From a virus: DNA of 39,034 nucleotides. Under the pieces are notes generated by a model. That model ran no database searches. It saw only the letters and a list, made by a program, of their open reading frames with translations, and had not been told where the DNA came from. Made by a program: the position numbers and the translations under genes. The stretch covers positions 1 to 39,034 of the IMG/VR virus record IMGVR_UViG_3300034190_002964; one strand, written 5' to 3'. Positions within the stretch are counted from its first letter, which is position 1. Each line of letters opens with the position of its first letter. This document shows, in pieces, positions 1 to 7,757 of the stretch.

Positions 1-77
1 AATTGACAATCTGTTCCTTGTTCGACTAAGTTTTTACAAAATTCTCCATCCCCACCCGTAACTAATATTCTATTCAT
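1..77 (-). CDS. NAD-dependent sugar epimerase/dehydratase (N-terminal fragment, runs off the window)
   Basis: Only the first 25 codons are inside the window. They read MNRILVTGGDGEF followed by CKNLVEQGTDCQ, a short-chain (extended SDR) Rossmann start with a glycine-rich GGDGEF segment like the GGxGFxG nucleotide-binding loop of nucleotide-sugar epimerases. The ATG (75-77) overlaps the stop of the preceding methyltransferase by 8 bases (ATGAATAG), the same junction style as the rest of the island. It continues the glycan operon beyond the left edge. Substrate cannot be told from so short a piece. Confidence 0.6.
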   Translation of the reverse strand, partial: MNRILVTGGDGEFCKNLVEQGTDCQ

Positions 78-891
78 TTATTTTATATAAATCTAAACAC
101 TCATTTCCTTGTGGCAATTGCGTTCCACTTTCTGATGTCGTTAGATGAAACTCTTCATCAGACTTTATAGTTTTCCATCTCCACTTTGGGTGTATTTCTA
201 AATTGACAGGCATATTTCTAACCTCTTTTGTTTTACCATCCCAATGTCCAGGCCACCATACGCCAGTCTCTTCGGGAGTATTTTCAAACTCTTTATTTTC
301 AAACTCCATTCTTTTTAAAGAGAAGTTATTGGTAAGAACATATTTTACATTAGCATTCAGTAAAAAGTTTATTATCTCATCAATCTCTTCTTGAATACAA
401 TGGTTCAATACATCAAACATCATAACCAAATCCCATTCATTTTTTGGATACTTCAGAGTTCTTGGACTGTAAAATCTGTAATTCTCATTTGGGTTTGTCA
501 TATCACATTGGTAAATTTCTAAAGTATCTGTTTCTTTATAAAGATTTTCTGCTACGCATCTTTCTGAAATATCTACTGCAGCATATCTTTTTATTTTATC
601 TAAGTTCAGTTTTTTTGCCCAATACAAATCACCACAACCTATATCTAAAATGTTCTCTATTTCATAATCTTCTAAAATATTATTTATTACTCTGATTCTT
701 CTATCAGCTTCTTTTACAGTTCCCTCTCCACTTTTAGAATCAGTATGCCACCAGTTAAGATAATTTTCATCATATACTTTATCCCAAAGTTCTTTTGGTT
801 GTAACTCTAAATCTTTCCACATTGGTCTTGTAGAAGTACCAATGCCTGCTTTATATGTTTCTAAATCAAGTACTTTATATTTTTTACTCAT
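70..891 (-). CDS. SAM-dependent class I methyltransferase
   Basis: About 273 aa. A Rossmann methyltransferase core is visible: NILDIGCGDLYWAKKL (motif I, SAM binding), AAVDIS (acidic motif after beta 2) and DLVMMFDVLNHC (motif IV region). I chose the ATG at 889-891 (MSKKYKVLD). It has GGAG about 6 bases upstream and forms an 8-base ATGAGTAA overlap with the stop of the 2OG-oxygenase gene, whereas the in-frame ATG at 907-909 has no ribosome binding site. It sits among sugar-tailoring genes, so a sugar or glycan acceptor is inferred. The sequence does not reveal the target atom (O, N or C). Confidence 0.75.
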   Translation of the reverse strand: MSKKYKVLDLETYKAGIGTSTRPMWKDLELQPKELWDKVYDENYLNWWHTDSKSGEGTVKEADRRIRVINNILEDYEIENILDIGCGDLYWAKKLNLDKIKRYAAVDISERCVAENLYKETDTLEIYQCDMTNPNENYRFYSPRTLKYPKNEWDLVMMFDVLNHCIQEEIDEIINFLLNANVKYVLTNNFSLKRMEFENKEFENTPEETGVWWPGHWDGKTKEVRNMPVNLEIHPKWRWKTIKSDEEFHLTTSESGTQLPQGNECLDLYKINE

Positions 892-1534
892 TATCCCACT
901 CCAAATCATTATTGAATTTAGCTTTTATTTGTTTACCCTCTTCATCCTTAGACCAAAACATAACTCCTAACGTTTTTCTATCCATACCCTTTGTAATCTC
1001 AGGTAAACCATGCCAAGAATTATCAGAACATTTGAACACATTTAACTGATTAAATTTATATGGTATAGTTCCTTGCTCTTTCCCATCACTTACTCTTAAA
1101 TCAAAAGAAGAATCGTAATCTTCTGACAAACAGAGTATAGCACTAAACTCCCTTTTCCAATCGTTATGTATTCCGTGATGACTAGCATCTACATGCGCTC
1201 CTAAATAACCACCTTCACCATTTTTATTAGGTGTAATCATCATACCACCACCATAGTGAGACATATCGGGAAAACATTTAGTATCGAATCCCATCTCATT
1301 ATCGGGATTACAATGTGTTGCTATATAGTCTAATAAAAGTAAGGCGGGTGCTGGTACATTCTGACGACCTAACTTAGAACAATACTGAATCTGTCCAGCA
1401 TCATCACCACCATATTTAACCCAATCTTTTACATCATCAAAGCTTTCAGCAGCTGCTCTTACCATAGCCTCTGATGGATGAAAGTTTTCTATAGTCATCC
1501 AAGGATATGGATTATAACTTATAGTTCTAGCCAT
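884..1534 (-). CDS. 2-oxoglutarate/Fe(II)-dependent oxygenase (prolyl-4-hydroxylase-like fold)
   Basis: 216 aa with the facial triad of Fe(II)/2OG dioxygenases: HxD at H114-V-D116 (in GAHVDASHH), distal H175 (NSWHGLP) and R186 about eleven residues later (DRKTLG) to hold the 2OG carboxylate. The FNQLNVFKCSDNSWHGL segment is typical of the P4H-like double-stranded beta-helix. T4-like marine phages often carry such oxygenases. Here the gene overlaps methyltransferase and isomerase genes of the glycan island, so hydroxylation of a sugar, lipid or protein linked to the glycan is plausible but unproven. Confidence 0.8.
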   Translation of the reverse strand: MARTISYNPYPWMTIENFHPSEAMVRAAAESFDDVKDWVKYGGDDAGQIQYCSKLGRQNVPAPALLLLDYIATHCNPDNEMGFDTKCFPDMSHYGGGMMITPNKNGEGGYLGAHVDASHHGIHNDWKREFSAILCLSEDYDSSFDLRVSDGKEQGTIPYKFNQLNVFKCSDNSWHGLPEITKGMDRKTLGVMFWSKDEEGKQIKAKFNNDLEWDNE

Positions 1535-1940
1535 TTTTTATCTCCACAAATTTTTTAAAGTCCTCTATATAATCAGAAGGATCGTATAAAGTATTCGACA
1601 ATACCAATAACACAGAATCCTTACTAGTATAAATTTGTTCATCCCAAATCATTTCAGGTATGTATAAAGCCTTCCACGGTTTATCTAATATATGACTTGA
1701 TACAAACCCTAAACCATCATCACATCTAACAATAATCTTACCAGCTATAGAAATTAGTAATTGTTTAGTTTTATAGTGACTATGCTTTCCTCTGTCGTTC
1801 TGATTATGTACACCAAATACATAGAACATTCTTTTAACTTCAAATGGAACATCTTTATGAAATTCAATTGGTGCCAATTTTCCATCGTAATCTTCAATAT
1901 ACTTTAAATTGATTCTTTTAACATCATCTATCGTTGTCAT
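1527..1940 (-). CDS. FdtA/QdtA/WxcM-type dTDP-4-keto-6-deoxyhexose 3,4-ketoisomerase
   Basis: 137 aa, the normal length for a single-domain sugar ketoisomerase cupin. Family signatures are visible: RGKHSHYKTKQ (histidines of the active site), the VRCDDG turn, the ALYIPEMIWDEQ strand, and VLLVLSNTLYDPSDYI followed by DFKKF near the C-terminus. Members interconvert 4-keto and 3-keto dTDP-6-deoxy sugars on the way to 3-amino-3,6-dideoxyhexoses. No aminotransferase, RmlA or RmlB is in the window, so the substrate must come from the host or from genes further left. The start ATG directly follows the upstream stop (TAG-ATG). Confidence 0.82.
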   Translation of the reverse strand: MTTIDDVKRINLKYIEDYDGKLAPIEFHKDVPFEVKRMFYVFGVHNQNDRGKHSHYKTKQLLISIAGKIIVRCDDGLGFVSSHILDKPWKALYIPEMIWDEQIYTSKDSVLLVLSNTLYDPSDYIEDFKKFVEIKNG

Positions 1941-2849
1941 CTAATTCCACGCCTCATTAGGTTTTGAAATCTGATAAACAGTTGTCTCATCATTCCAATG
2001 AGAACCAATGTTTGTAATATCCCATTTTTTGTTGTTCTCCAATATTTCTCTACAACCACTTAAATCATATGATATATGTTCAAAGTCATCAAAAGGATCA
2101 TCGTAAAATGTTCCAAATATAAGAGCACTGTGTCTTGCCTTTTCAACTAATTCTTCAACAATTTCTTCAGGCTCTGAAGTATGTTCTAAAACTGCCATAA
2201 TATGTGCGTAATCAAATTTAGGTAGTTCGGGAACTAATTTACTATGTGTAACTTCTATAAACTCATAATTAATATTTCTTTTTTTACAGAGATAATCTAG
2301 AAATTCAACAAAAGATTCTCTGTTAATATCTACCAATGTTAATTTGTTTGGGATTCCCATTTCGGTTAATTGTTTACAAATAGATATTGTCCAATAAGCT
2401 AAACCACAACCATAATCAACTATTGATATTTCTTTTAAATCTTCATTATTTTGATTTCCACCAACCCAACTGATATTCATTTGACTATAATTATATTTAT
2501 CACGCAAATTATTAACAAAATCTCTTGTAATATCTTTCAAATGTTCTTCATTTAGTGAAGGACCGTAAGACAACATTCTCATTAAATCTAAATCTTGCAT
2601 ATAAATATACATTTTTCTAAAATCTATTCTGTCATCATTGTAGAAACTACTTTCTTTTTCTTTTGAAATGTATTTCCACTGCATAATCTCTGCCATAGTG
2701 TCTCCAAGCTCTAACAAACCCTCACCATTCCAACCTTTACCATCTTCAAAAGCACCCATAGATTTGTAAAAAACCTTTCCAACTGAACCTCTATCTAAAT
2801 TGTTCTTTTCAGAATAAAAATCCATATACTCTTCCAAGTAGTTTTTCAT
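1941..2849 (-). CDS. SAM-dependent methyltransferase
   Basis: 302 aa. The N-terminal ~140 residues are helical and unassigned. The C-terminal half is a class I methyltransferase: SIVDYGCGLAYWTISICKQL (motif I), LTLVDIN (motif II acidic residue), FDYAHIMAVLEHTSEPEEIV (motif IV and post-motif helix, like UbiE/COQ5-type enzymes). The start overlaps the upstream cupin stop by 4 bases. The context implies modification of a nucleotide sugar or growing glycan. The exact target is not visible. Confidence 0.72.
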   Translation of the reverse strand: MKNYLEEYMDFYSEKNNLDRGSVGKVFYKSMGAFEDGKGWNGEGLLELGDTMAEIMQWKYISKEKESSFYNDDRIDFRKMYIYMQDLDLMRMLSYGPSLNEEHLKDITRDFVNNLRDKYNYSQMNISWVGGNQNNEDLKEISIVDYGCGLAYWTISICKQLTEMGIPNKLTLVDINRESFVEFLDYLCKKRNINYEFIEVTHSKLVPELPKFDYAHIMAVLEHTSEPEEIVEELVEKARHSALIFGTFYDDPFDDFEHISYDLSGCREILENNKKWDITNIGSHWNDETTVYQISKPNEAWN

Positions 2850-3229
2850 TTATTTGCCCTTCCCCATTCCTCTCCGAAATGTCCAACTGGTACTCTGAAC
2901 TCATCGTTGGGATTATACTTCTCTGTTAGGTAATATAGTAGTATAGAACCTGGTTCTAATGCTTTATATCCGTGATAGACTCCTGGTTTCATTTCAACGA
3001 CTCTCGGGTCTTTGTCTGATAGATACACAAAATCACAACCATCTTCTTCGGTAGCCATTCCCACCTTAAAAGAACCTTTGATGCAAGTCCAATAATCCGA
3101 TTGTATATCGTGTTTATGCCAAGCGACAATGTGTTCTGTACTATTAACGTATGAAACATTTATTTGTCCGTCTAAAACTTCAAAAACATCTAATAACCTT
3201 TGAGCTCTATCATCCTCATTGTAATACAT
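2846..3229 (-). CDS. RmlC-like cupin (dTDP-4-dehydrorhamnose 3,5-epimerase family)
   Basis: 127 aa cupin. The segment AWHKHDIQSDYWTCIKGSFKVG matches the RmlC region in which a histidine base and a glutamine/tryptophan pair line the sugar pocket, and PGVYHGYKALEPGSILLYYLTEKYNP matches the second half (GxxHGF...Y..P). It is shorter than bacterial RmlC (~180 aa), so it may be a 3- or 5-epimerase or a related sugar cupin rather than true RmlC. A clear AAAGGAG lies 6 bases before the ATG. It neighbours the C-methyltransferase and ketoisomerase genes, consistent with making a branched 6-deoxy sugar. Confidence 0.7.
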   Translation of the reverse strand: MYYNEDDRAQRLLDVFEVLDGQINVSYVNSTEHIVAWHKHDIQSDYWTCIKGSFKVGMATEEDGCDFVYLSDKDPRVVEMKPGVYHGYKALEPGSILLYYLTEKYNPNDEFRVPVGHFGEEWGRANK

Positions 3230-3240
3230 ATCAATCTCCT

Positions 3241-4428
3241 TTATGAAAATGTCATTATTTTTGGTACATGCGTTATGAATTGTCCACCACCAGCAACAAA
3301 TTCACTTTCCTTATTTGCTATAACATCTTTGAAGTTCCAAGCGCCTAAGAAAGCATAGTCGTAATCATTTAAGTTTACTGACTCTCTATCTACTACAGGT
3401 ATGTGACTACCTGGCGCAAGTAAGTTCTGTTTATCAGGTGTTGTGTCGGTAATACAATCAATCAAAGAACTATCAATACCACAATAATTAAATACAGTAG
3501 TAGACTTTGATGTAGCACCAATACTGATTATCGATTTACCATTATGTCTTAGGTTTTTCAAACACCTAAGCAACTCATCCTTTGAGTCTTTAACTCTTTT
3601 GGCAAATATTTCATATGTTTCAAAATTACCAACTCCAAAAGATTCTTCCTCTTTTAGATTTCTGTGAACATTTTCACTTATAGTATTGTTAGATGGAATA
3701 TTTGGTTTTTTAGCATAGATTCTATTAGAACCACCGTGAACTGATAAGTTGTCAACATCAAATATAATCAAACCATTCTTTCTTAAAATATTATCGAGTG
3801 CTGTGACTGAAAATACATGCGCGTGTTCGTCATATATTTGGTCATATGAACCTCTTTCTAACATCCTAAGCAAAGATGGGTCTTCAAATACAAACACTCC
3901 TTTATCACTAAGTAAGTTAGCTACTGCACTAAAACAATCGTCTAAGTCCTGTATATGACATATACAATTAGCAGAGTAAATTAAATCCATCTCACCATTG
4001 GAATCTTTAATCTTCTGAGAAAGTTCTGTTGTCCAAAACTCTGTGCTTGTTTTGTATCCCATATCAGCCGTAACCTTTGCAAAATTATCACAAGGTTCTA
4101 CACAAATAGAATTTTCTTTTTCAAAATTACTTATGAAAGGACCGTCATTAGAACCTATCTCCAATACTTTATTAGGTTTAAATCTTTCATCTAACATTTG
4201 TGCAGTATCTCTGAAGTGATTAACCATTGGTGTAGACAATGATGTATTGTATTTATAATCTTCATTGAACATCAACTCTGGCTTTACAAAGTCCTTCATA
4301 GAAACTAATTTAGTCTCTTCGTCAAAAACTACTTTTAAATCAAAGAAGAACTCATCATTAATTTCCTCTTCTTTTAAAAACTTATTTGCTATAGGTTGTC
4401 TACCTAAGTCTAAAAACTCTCTCTTCAT
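3241..4428 (-). CDS. NDP-sugar C-methyltransferase (TylC3/NovU/TcaB9-like) lacking the zinc cysteines
   Basis: 395 aa, full length for the three-domain sugar C-methyltransferase family. N-terminal domain: FLDLGRQPIANKFL, the family's opening motif. Central SAM domain: VLEIGSNDGPFISNF, then DLIYSANCICHIQDL. Family signature YDEHAHVFS (residues with the Tyr-Glu-His active-site set), followed by VHGGSNRIYA. C-terminal domain: ISIGATSKSTTVFNY and VDRESVNLNDYDYAFLGAWNF. Known members methylate C-3 of 4-keto sugars. Unusually, the CxxC pairs that bind structural zinc before FLDLG and after the first strands are absent. The ATG overlaps the FkbM stop by 4 bases. Confidence 0.82.
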   Translation of the reverse strand: MKREFLDLGRQPIANKFLKEEEINDEFFFDLKVVFDEETKLVSMKDFVKPELMFNEDYKYNTSLSTPMVNHFRDTAQMLDERFKPNKVLEIGSNDGPFISNFEKENSICVEPCDNFAKVTADMGYKTSTEFWTTELSQKIKDSNGEMDLIYSANCICHIQDLDDCFSAVANLLSDKGVFVFEDPSLLRMLERGSYDQIYDEHAHVFSVTALDNILRKNGLIIFDVDNLSVHGGSNRIYAKKPNIPSNNTISENVHRNLKEEESFGVGNFETYEIFAKRVKDSKDELLRCLKNLRHNGKSIISIGATSKSTTVFNYCGIDSSLIDCITDTTPDKQNLLAPGSHIPVVDRESVNLNDYDYAFLGAWNFKDVIANKESEFVAGGGQFITHVPKIMTFS

Positions 4429-5078
4429 CTAACTAACTCCTTATTTGTAAATATTAAATCTTTCTGAACTATTGTGTCTCCATCATAATGTTCACCGACA
4501 CTCATTCTTTCCTCAAAACCAATCTCATTCATATAGTCAATAGTTTCTTGGTCTGTTGGTGCTCCTTCATTATATGGTATAAAAGAAACTTCCAATATAA
4601 CCGCTTGTGCTCTACTAACCAAATCTTTACCACCCTTCAATATATCTATTTCAGAACCTTGCGTATCAACTTTTATAATATCAAATACAGCATCATCCTC
4701 AAATAGATTATCTAACTTCTGTAAGGTTACTTTACTTTCCTGTACCAGTTGTGGTATATCCCAATAGTTATTCTCTTTGTAATAAGAATTACCCTCAGTA
4801 TGTGGTTTATCACTTCGAGTGTAAAAAGTAACATCTCTTTCCTCATCACCCATAGCAGCAATCAAATAATTATCACCATTAGCACTTGCTATGTTTCTTA
4901 GAACACCTTCGTGTAATGGATTAGCTTCTATCATAAATACGCCAGCATCACCCCAAACCCTTTTAGCCCAACTATGAAACTGACCTGAATGTGCACCTAT
5001 ATCTAAGATAGCATTTGGATGGATTCCTAATTTATCAACATCCTCTAATCTCATTGTTTCTCCAGCTCTATACGCCAT
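4425..5078 (-). CDS. FkbM-family methyltransferase
   Basis: 217 aa. Contains AILDIGAHSGQFHSWAKRVW (SAM loop), VFMIEANPLHEGVLRNI, the FkbM hallmark DIIKVDTQGSEIDILKGG, and VILEVSFIPYNEGAPTDQE, which together define the FkbM O-methyltransferase family (Methyltransf_21). Such enzymes O-methylate sugars or polyketides and are common in phage and bacterial glycan loci. The start at 5078 overlaps the preceding gene by 11 bases; a second in-frame ATG eight codons in is an alternative. Substrate unknown. Confidence 0.85.
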   Translation of the reverse strand: MAYRAGETMRLEDVDKLGIHPNAILDIGAHSGQFHSWAKRVWGDAGVFMIEANPLHEGVLRNIASANGDNYLIAAMGDEERDVTFYTRSDKPHTEGNSYYKENNYWDIPQLVQESKVTLQKLDNLFEDDAVFDIIKVDTQGSEIDILKGGKDLVSRAQAVILEVSFIPYNEGAPTDQETIDYMNEIGFEERMSVGEHYDGDTIVQKDLIFTNKELVR

Positions 5079-5802
5079 TGTAAATCTCCAATTTCTCTAC
5101 ATCTTTACATACTTTTTTAATTTCATTATAATACTTTCCGTGACCTTTTGCTGGATTAACACCCCACGGTTTGTGTAATCCAAATGGTGCTTTGTCATCC
5201 AATGGATACATATAACCATTGTCTATTGAGAAGTTCAACACATCTCTTACCTTTGGTTTAGTTCTTATTCTGTCTGTCACAAAGTAATCCTCACAAGGAT
5301 TTCCACCTCTCTCTAAATATGGTTGTAATTCGTTTTTAATTATGTCCAACATAAAACTCTTCTTTCTAATTGACAACCCACCATTCATAACCTTTGAGTA
5401 ATCATTGTCTAACATATCTAATTGATTTCCCCAATAACCACCTATGAAATCAAAGTGTTCAAAGTCCTCAACTTTATGTTCTGAATTAGGACATAGCATC
5501 GAATCACATTCAAAGTACAATACAGTTTCACCAACCACCTTATTCCAAAAATCTTCCGTTAGCATAATCTCTAAGCTAGAGTCATCAGCAGATATTGAAT
5601 CTATTCCTAAATTTGTAAACTCAACTTCTTTCCAAAGCAACGTCATATCATTTTCAACAGAATCATAAACATAATCATAGTTAGATGTACCGTGAAATAC
5701 CTGCAGACTCCAATCATCTGGCAAAATCGACATAACATTATTAATAACAAATGGGAAAGCATCGTGTTCTCTGGTTTCTACTATGACTGCAACCTTACTC
5801 AT
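5068..5802 (-). CDS. DUF5672-family putative glycosyltransferase
   Basis: About 244 aa. The opening KVAVIVETREHDAFPFVINN and LPDDWSLQVFHGTSNYDYV are the pattern of DUF5672 proteins, and VGETVLYFECDSMLCPNSE plus FIGGYWGNQ give a GT-A-like acidic motif (ECDSM) and a substrate loop. DUF5672 proteins occur in glycan gene clusters and are presumed glycosyltransferases. I start at the ATG at 5800-5802 (MSKVAVIV), which makes an ATGA overlap with the MycE-like gene. Eleven extra residues would result from the upstream start at 5835. Confidence 0.72.
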   Translation of the reverse strand: MSKVAVIVETREHDAFPFVINNVMSILPDDWSLQVFHGTSNYDYVYDSVENDMTLLWKEVEFTNLGIDSISADDSSLEIMLTEDFWNKVVGETVLYFECDSMLCPNSEHKVEDFEHFDFIGGYWGNQLDMLDNDYSKVMNGGLSIRKKSFMLDIIKNELQPYLERGGNPCEDYFVTDRIRTKPKVRDVLNFSIDNGYMYPLDDKAPFGLHKPWGVNPAKGHGKYYNEIKKVCKDVEKLEIYNGV

Positions 5803-6518
5803 TTGAAATCCATAAAAGCTAATGTTGTTGCCCATTTATAATTTTTATATCTATCCATTCCAACTAAAACTTTACAATCGGTTATTTTCTGTCTAATTCC
5901 AACCATCTGTTCATTTGATATATGTTTAGTTTCTAATATCGAACCATCATTGTTTTCAAAGTCCTTCATCAAATCTATTGTTATAGTGTCTCCTTCTTCA
6001 ATAACTGAACTGTCGTATAGATTTGGCCATTGGTTACTGCCAGTATGCAAATCTTCTATTACATAAATTCCATTTGACTTTAATTGATTATATAAAGCTC
6101 TTAGAGATATTTGTTGTTGTCTCATTGAATGCCCACCATCATCGATAATAATATCAAATTCTCCACCATATAAACTACAGAATTTATTTAAATCCTCATC
6201 ACTGGATTGGTCACCCTCAAATACAACTAACCTATCTTCATCTCTTTCATTCCATCCATCAACCATTTCTATTCTTCCACCAGTGTGTTTATTTTTAACA
6301 ACCACTTCATAAAGTATTCTGCTGTCGATAGCATACACCATAGCGTTTGGAAAATATTCTAACCACATCAAATGTGAGCCACCTGTATTTAAGCCTATCT
6401 CCAATATCTTAGTAACATCATTTCTTATAGGTTCAAATTTATCTTCATAGTGTTGTAAATAACCTAAATCATATTTGTCACAATCATACTTAGCAGCTAT
6501 CTCTGTCAAACTACTCAT
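5799..6518 (-). CDS. MycE/TylE-like metal-dependent sugar O-methyltransferase
   Basis: 239 aa. The opening IAAKYDCDKYDLGYLQHYE, the SAM loop ILEIGLNTGGSHLMWLEYFP and the metal-binding pairs D126-D127 (DIIIDDGGHSM) and E155-D156 (YVIEDLHTG) match the macrocin/mycinamicin and rhamnosyl O-methyltransferase type, whose Mg2+ is held by exactly these acidic residues. Family members methylate sugar hydroxyls already attached to an aglycone. It is translationally coupled (ATGA) to the alcohol-dehydrogenase gene of the phosphonate set, so it probably acts on the same glycan. The substrate is inferred only. Confidence 0.77.
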   Translation of the reverse strand: MSSLTEIAAKYDCDKYDLGYLQHYEDKFEPIRNDVTKILEIGLNTGGSHLMWLEYFPNAMVYAIDSRILYEVVVKNKHTGGRIEMVDGWNERDEDRLVVFEGDQSSDEDLNKFCSLYGGEFDIIIDDGGHSMRQQQISLRALYNQLKSNGIYVIEDLHTGSNQWPNLYDSSVIEEGDTITIDLMKDFENNDGSILETKHISNEQMVGIRQKITDCKVLVGMDRYKNYKWATTLAFMDFK

Positions 6519-7300
6519 TTTAAAACCTCCATTAAAATTGATTTATCAATAAATATATTACACTCATAAATCTTATCATATTTTAGTGCTTCATCAACTA
6601 CCATTTCTAAATCAATATCGAAATCAATTGTGAAGTTTGAGAATTGAGATATAATGCCATCCACATCATGCATCATAAAATCTGAAATCTTTGGTAAGAA
6701 ATAACCTAAAGCTAATCCATGCGATACACCATAGTGTCCTGTTAATGGATAAGAAAGTGAGTGTAATAAATTAGTACCAGCAATTTCTATAGCTTTTCCT
6801 GCTTCTCGACCAGCCCTAATCAAATCGACATTACCTCTACCACTATTTCTTAATATCTTTAAAGCTCTATTACAATATTCTACGCTTTCTTTTGTAGCCT
6901 TTTTTGAATTCATACTATCCAAACAATGACTCACAACATCAAACGTAGTCTCAGCTACAATCCCATATGGTAAATTTAAGAACTCTGAGTTTATAATAAC
7001 ATCTCTTGGTTTATGTCTTTTTACACTACACTTCTTTTTACCATCCCAATAAACAGACCAAGAAGTTTCTGTAGAACCAGCTGCTGTAGTTGGATATGAT
7101 ATTATAGGATTCTTAGCTAGTATTTTTGCTGTATCTATTACAGCACCACCACCTATTGCTGTAACCTTTTCATAAGTTCCAAGCTCATCTAAAATACTAA
7201 CATCAGGAGCTCCTTTTACAACTCTAACTTTATCAAATCCATCCATAAAATCTTTAGTAGATTCTGAACATACTAATAATGTACCATTAAATCCTCTCAC
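6515..7300 (-). CDS. phpC: Iron-type alcohol dehydrogenase, probable phosphonoacetaldehyde reductase (compact form)
   Basis: 261 aa, against ~370-400 for typical family III alcohol dehydrogenases. The NAD(P) loop AIGGGAVIDTAK (48-59) and SYPTTAAGSTETSW are present. The four metal ligands of FucO-type enzymes can be placed at D121, H125 (TFDVVSHCLDSM), H180 and H194 (LLHSLSYPLTGHYGVSHG), with the canonical 14-residue spacing of the last two. It starts with GTG (7298-7300), with GGAG ten bases upstream. It directly follows the phosphonopyruvate decarboxylase genes, so reduction of phosphonoacetaldehyde to 2-hydroxyethylphosphonate is the natural role. The short ends (N-terminal strand and C-terminal helices trimmed) are odd, but the catalytic core looks intact. 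Confidence 0.75.
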   Translation of the reverse strand: MRGFNGTLLVCSESTKDFMDGFDKVRVVKGAPDVSILDELGTYEKVTAIGGGAVIDTAKILAKNPIISYPTTAAGSTETSWSVYWDGKKKCSVKRHKPRDVIINSEFLNLPYGIVAETTFDVVSHCLDSMNSKKATKESVEYCNRALKILRNSGRGNVDLIRAGREAGKAIEIAGTNLLHSLSYPLTGHYGVSHGLALGYFLPKISDFMMHDVDGIISQFSNFTIDFDIDLEMVVDEALKYDKIYECNIFIDKSILMEVLK

Positions 7301-7757
7301 TATTAAATAACTCCTTTATTTGTTTTGTATTCTTTTCACAATCTAATTCTACTCTTCCCTTCTTACCATCTTTGGTAATTGGGATTATATCATCAATACC
7401 TAAATAAGAATCTTCTAATTGAGAACTAAAAAACTCACCAACTGATTCGTGGCATCCATTATCTAAAACATATACAAAAAGATTACCCAACTCTCTATCA
7501 GCTATGGTGTGAGTTATTCCTAAGTGCATTAACAGAGCAGCATCTCCACTCAAAACTACAACCTCTTTGTTTGTATTCAAAGCCATACCGAATCCGATAC
7601 ACGGAGCCAATCCCATACTACCTTGCATATAGAATATGTTTTTACTTTTTGGATACATATCATAAACTGCTCTAGATATATAACCTGTATTGGTTACAAA
7701 GATAGCATCAGGATGTCTATCAAATATAAATTCTATAGCCTTTTTTCTACTTGACAT
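7287..7757 (-). CDS. ppd: Phosphonopyruvate decarboxylase, thiamine-diphosphate-binding subunit
   Basis: 156 aa corresponding to the C-terminal (PP) domain of phosphonopyruvate/sulfopyruvate decarboxylases: SSRKKAIEFIF, FVTNTGYISRAVYD, FYMQGSMGLAPCIGFGMAL, the Mg-ThDP motif beginning G71-D72 (LSGDAALLMHLG) and ending N100 (YVLDNGCHESVG). The usual GDG is GDA here. Its ATG has a strong GAGGGGG site and lies 11 bases inside the end of the gene for the other subunit, in a different frame. The split resembles the archaeal ComD/ComE sulfopyruvate decarboxylase, but the PEP mutase next door points to phosphonopyruvate as substrate. Product: phosphonoacetaldehyde plus CO2, which pulls the unfavourable mutase reaction forward. 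Confidence 0.85.
   Translation of the reverse strand: MSSRKKAIEFIFDRHPDAIFVTNTGYISRAVYDMYPKSKNIFYMQGSMGLAPCIGFGMALNTNKEVVVLSGDAALLMHLGITHTIADRELGNLFVYVLDNGCHESVGEFFSSQLEDSYLGIDDIIPITKDGKKGRVELDCEKNTKQIKELFNSERI

Noticed and set aside
884-1534. 2OG oxygenase as a phosphonate enzyme (HepD, MpnS or PhnY type)
   Set aside because: HepD and MpnS are 2OG-independent and about twice as long; the motif layout here is P4H-like. A link to the phosphonate is only by distance within the same locus.
7747-7757. Sequencing frameshift splitting a single ppd gene
   Set aside because: The second gene has its own strong Shine-Dalgarno and start, and the linker expected in a single-chain enzyme is missing, which one base error could not cause. 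Still worth confirming in reads.
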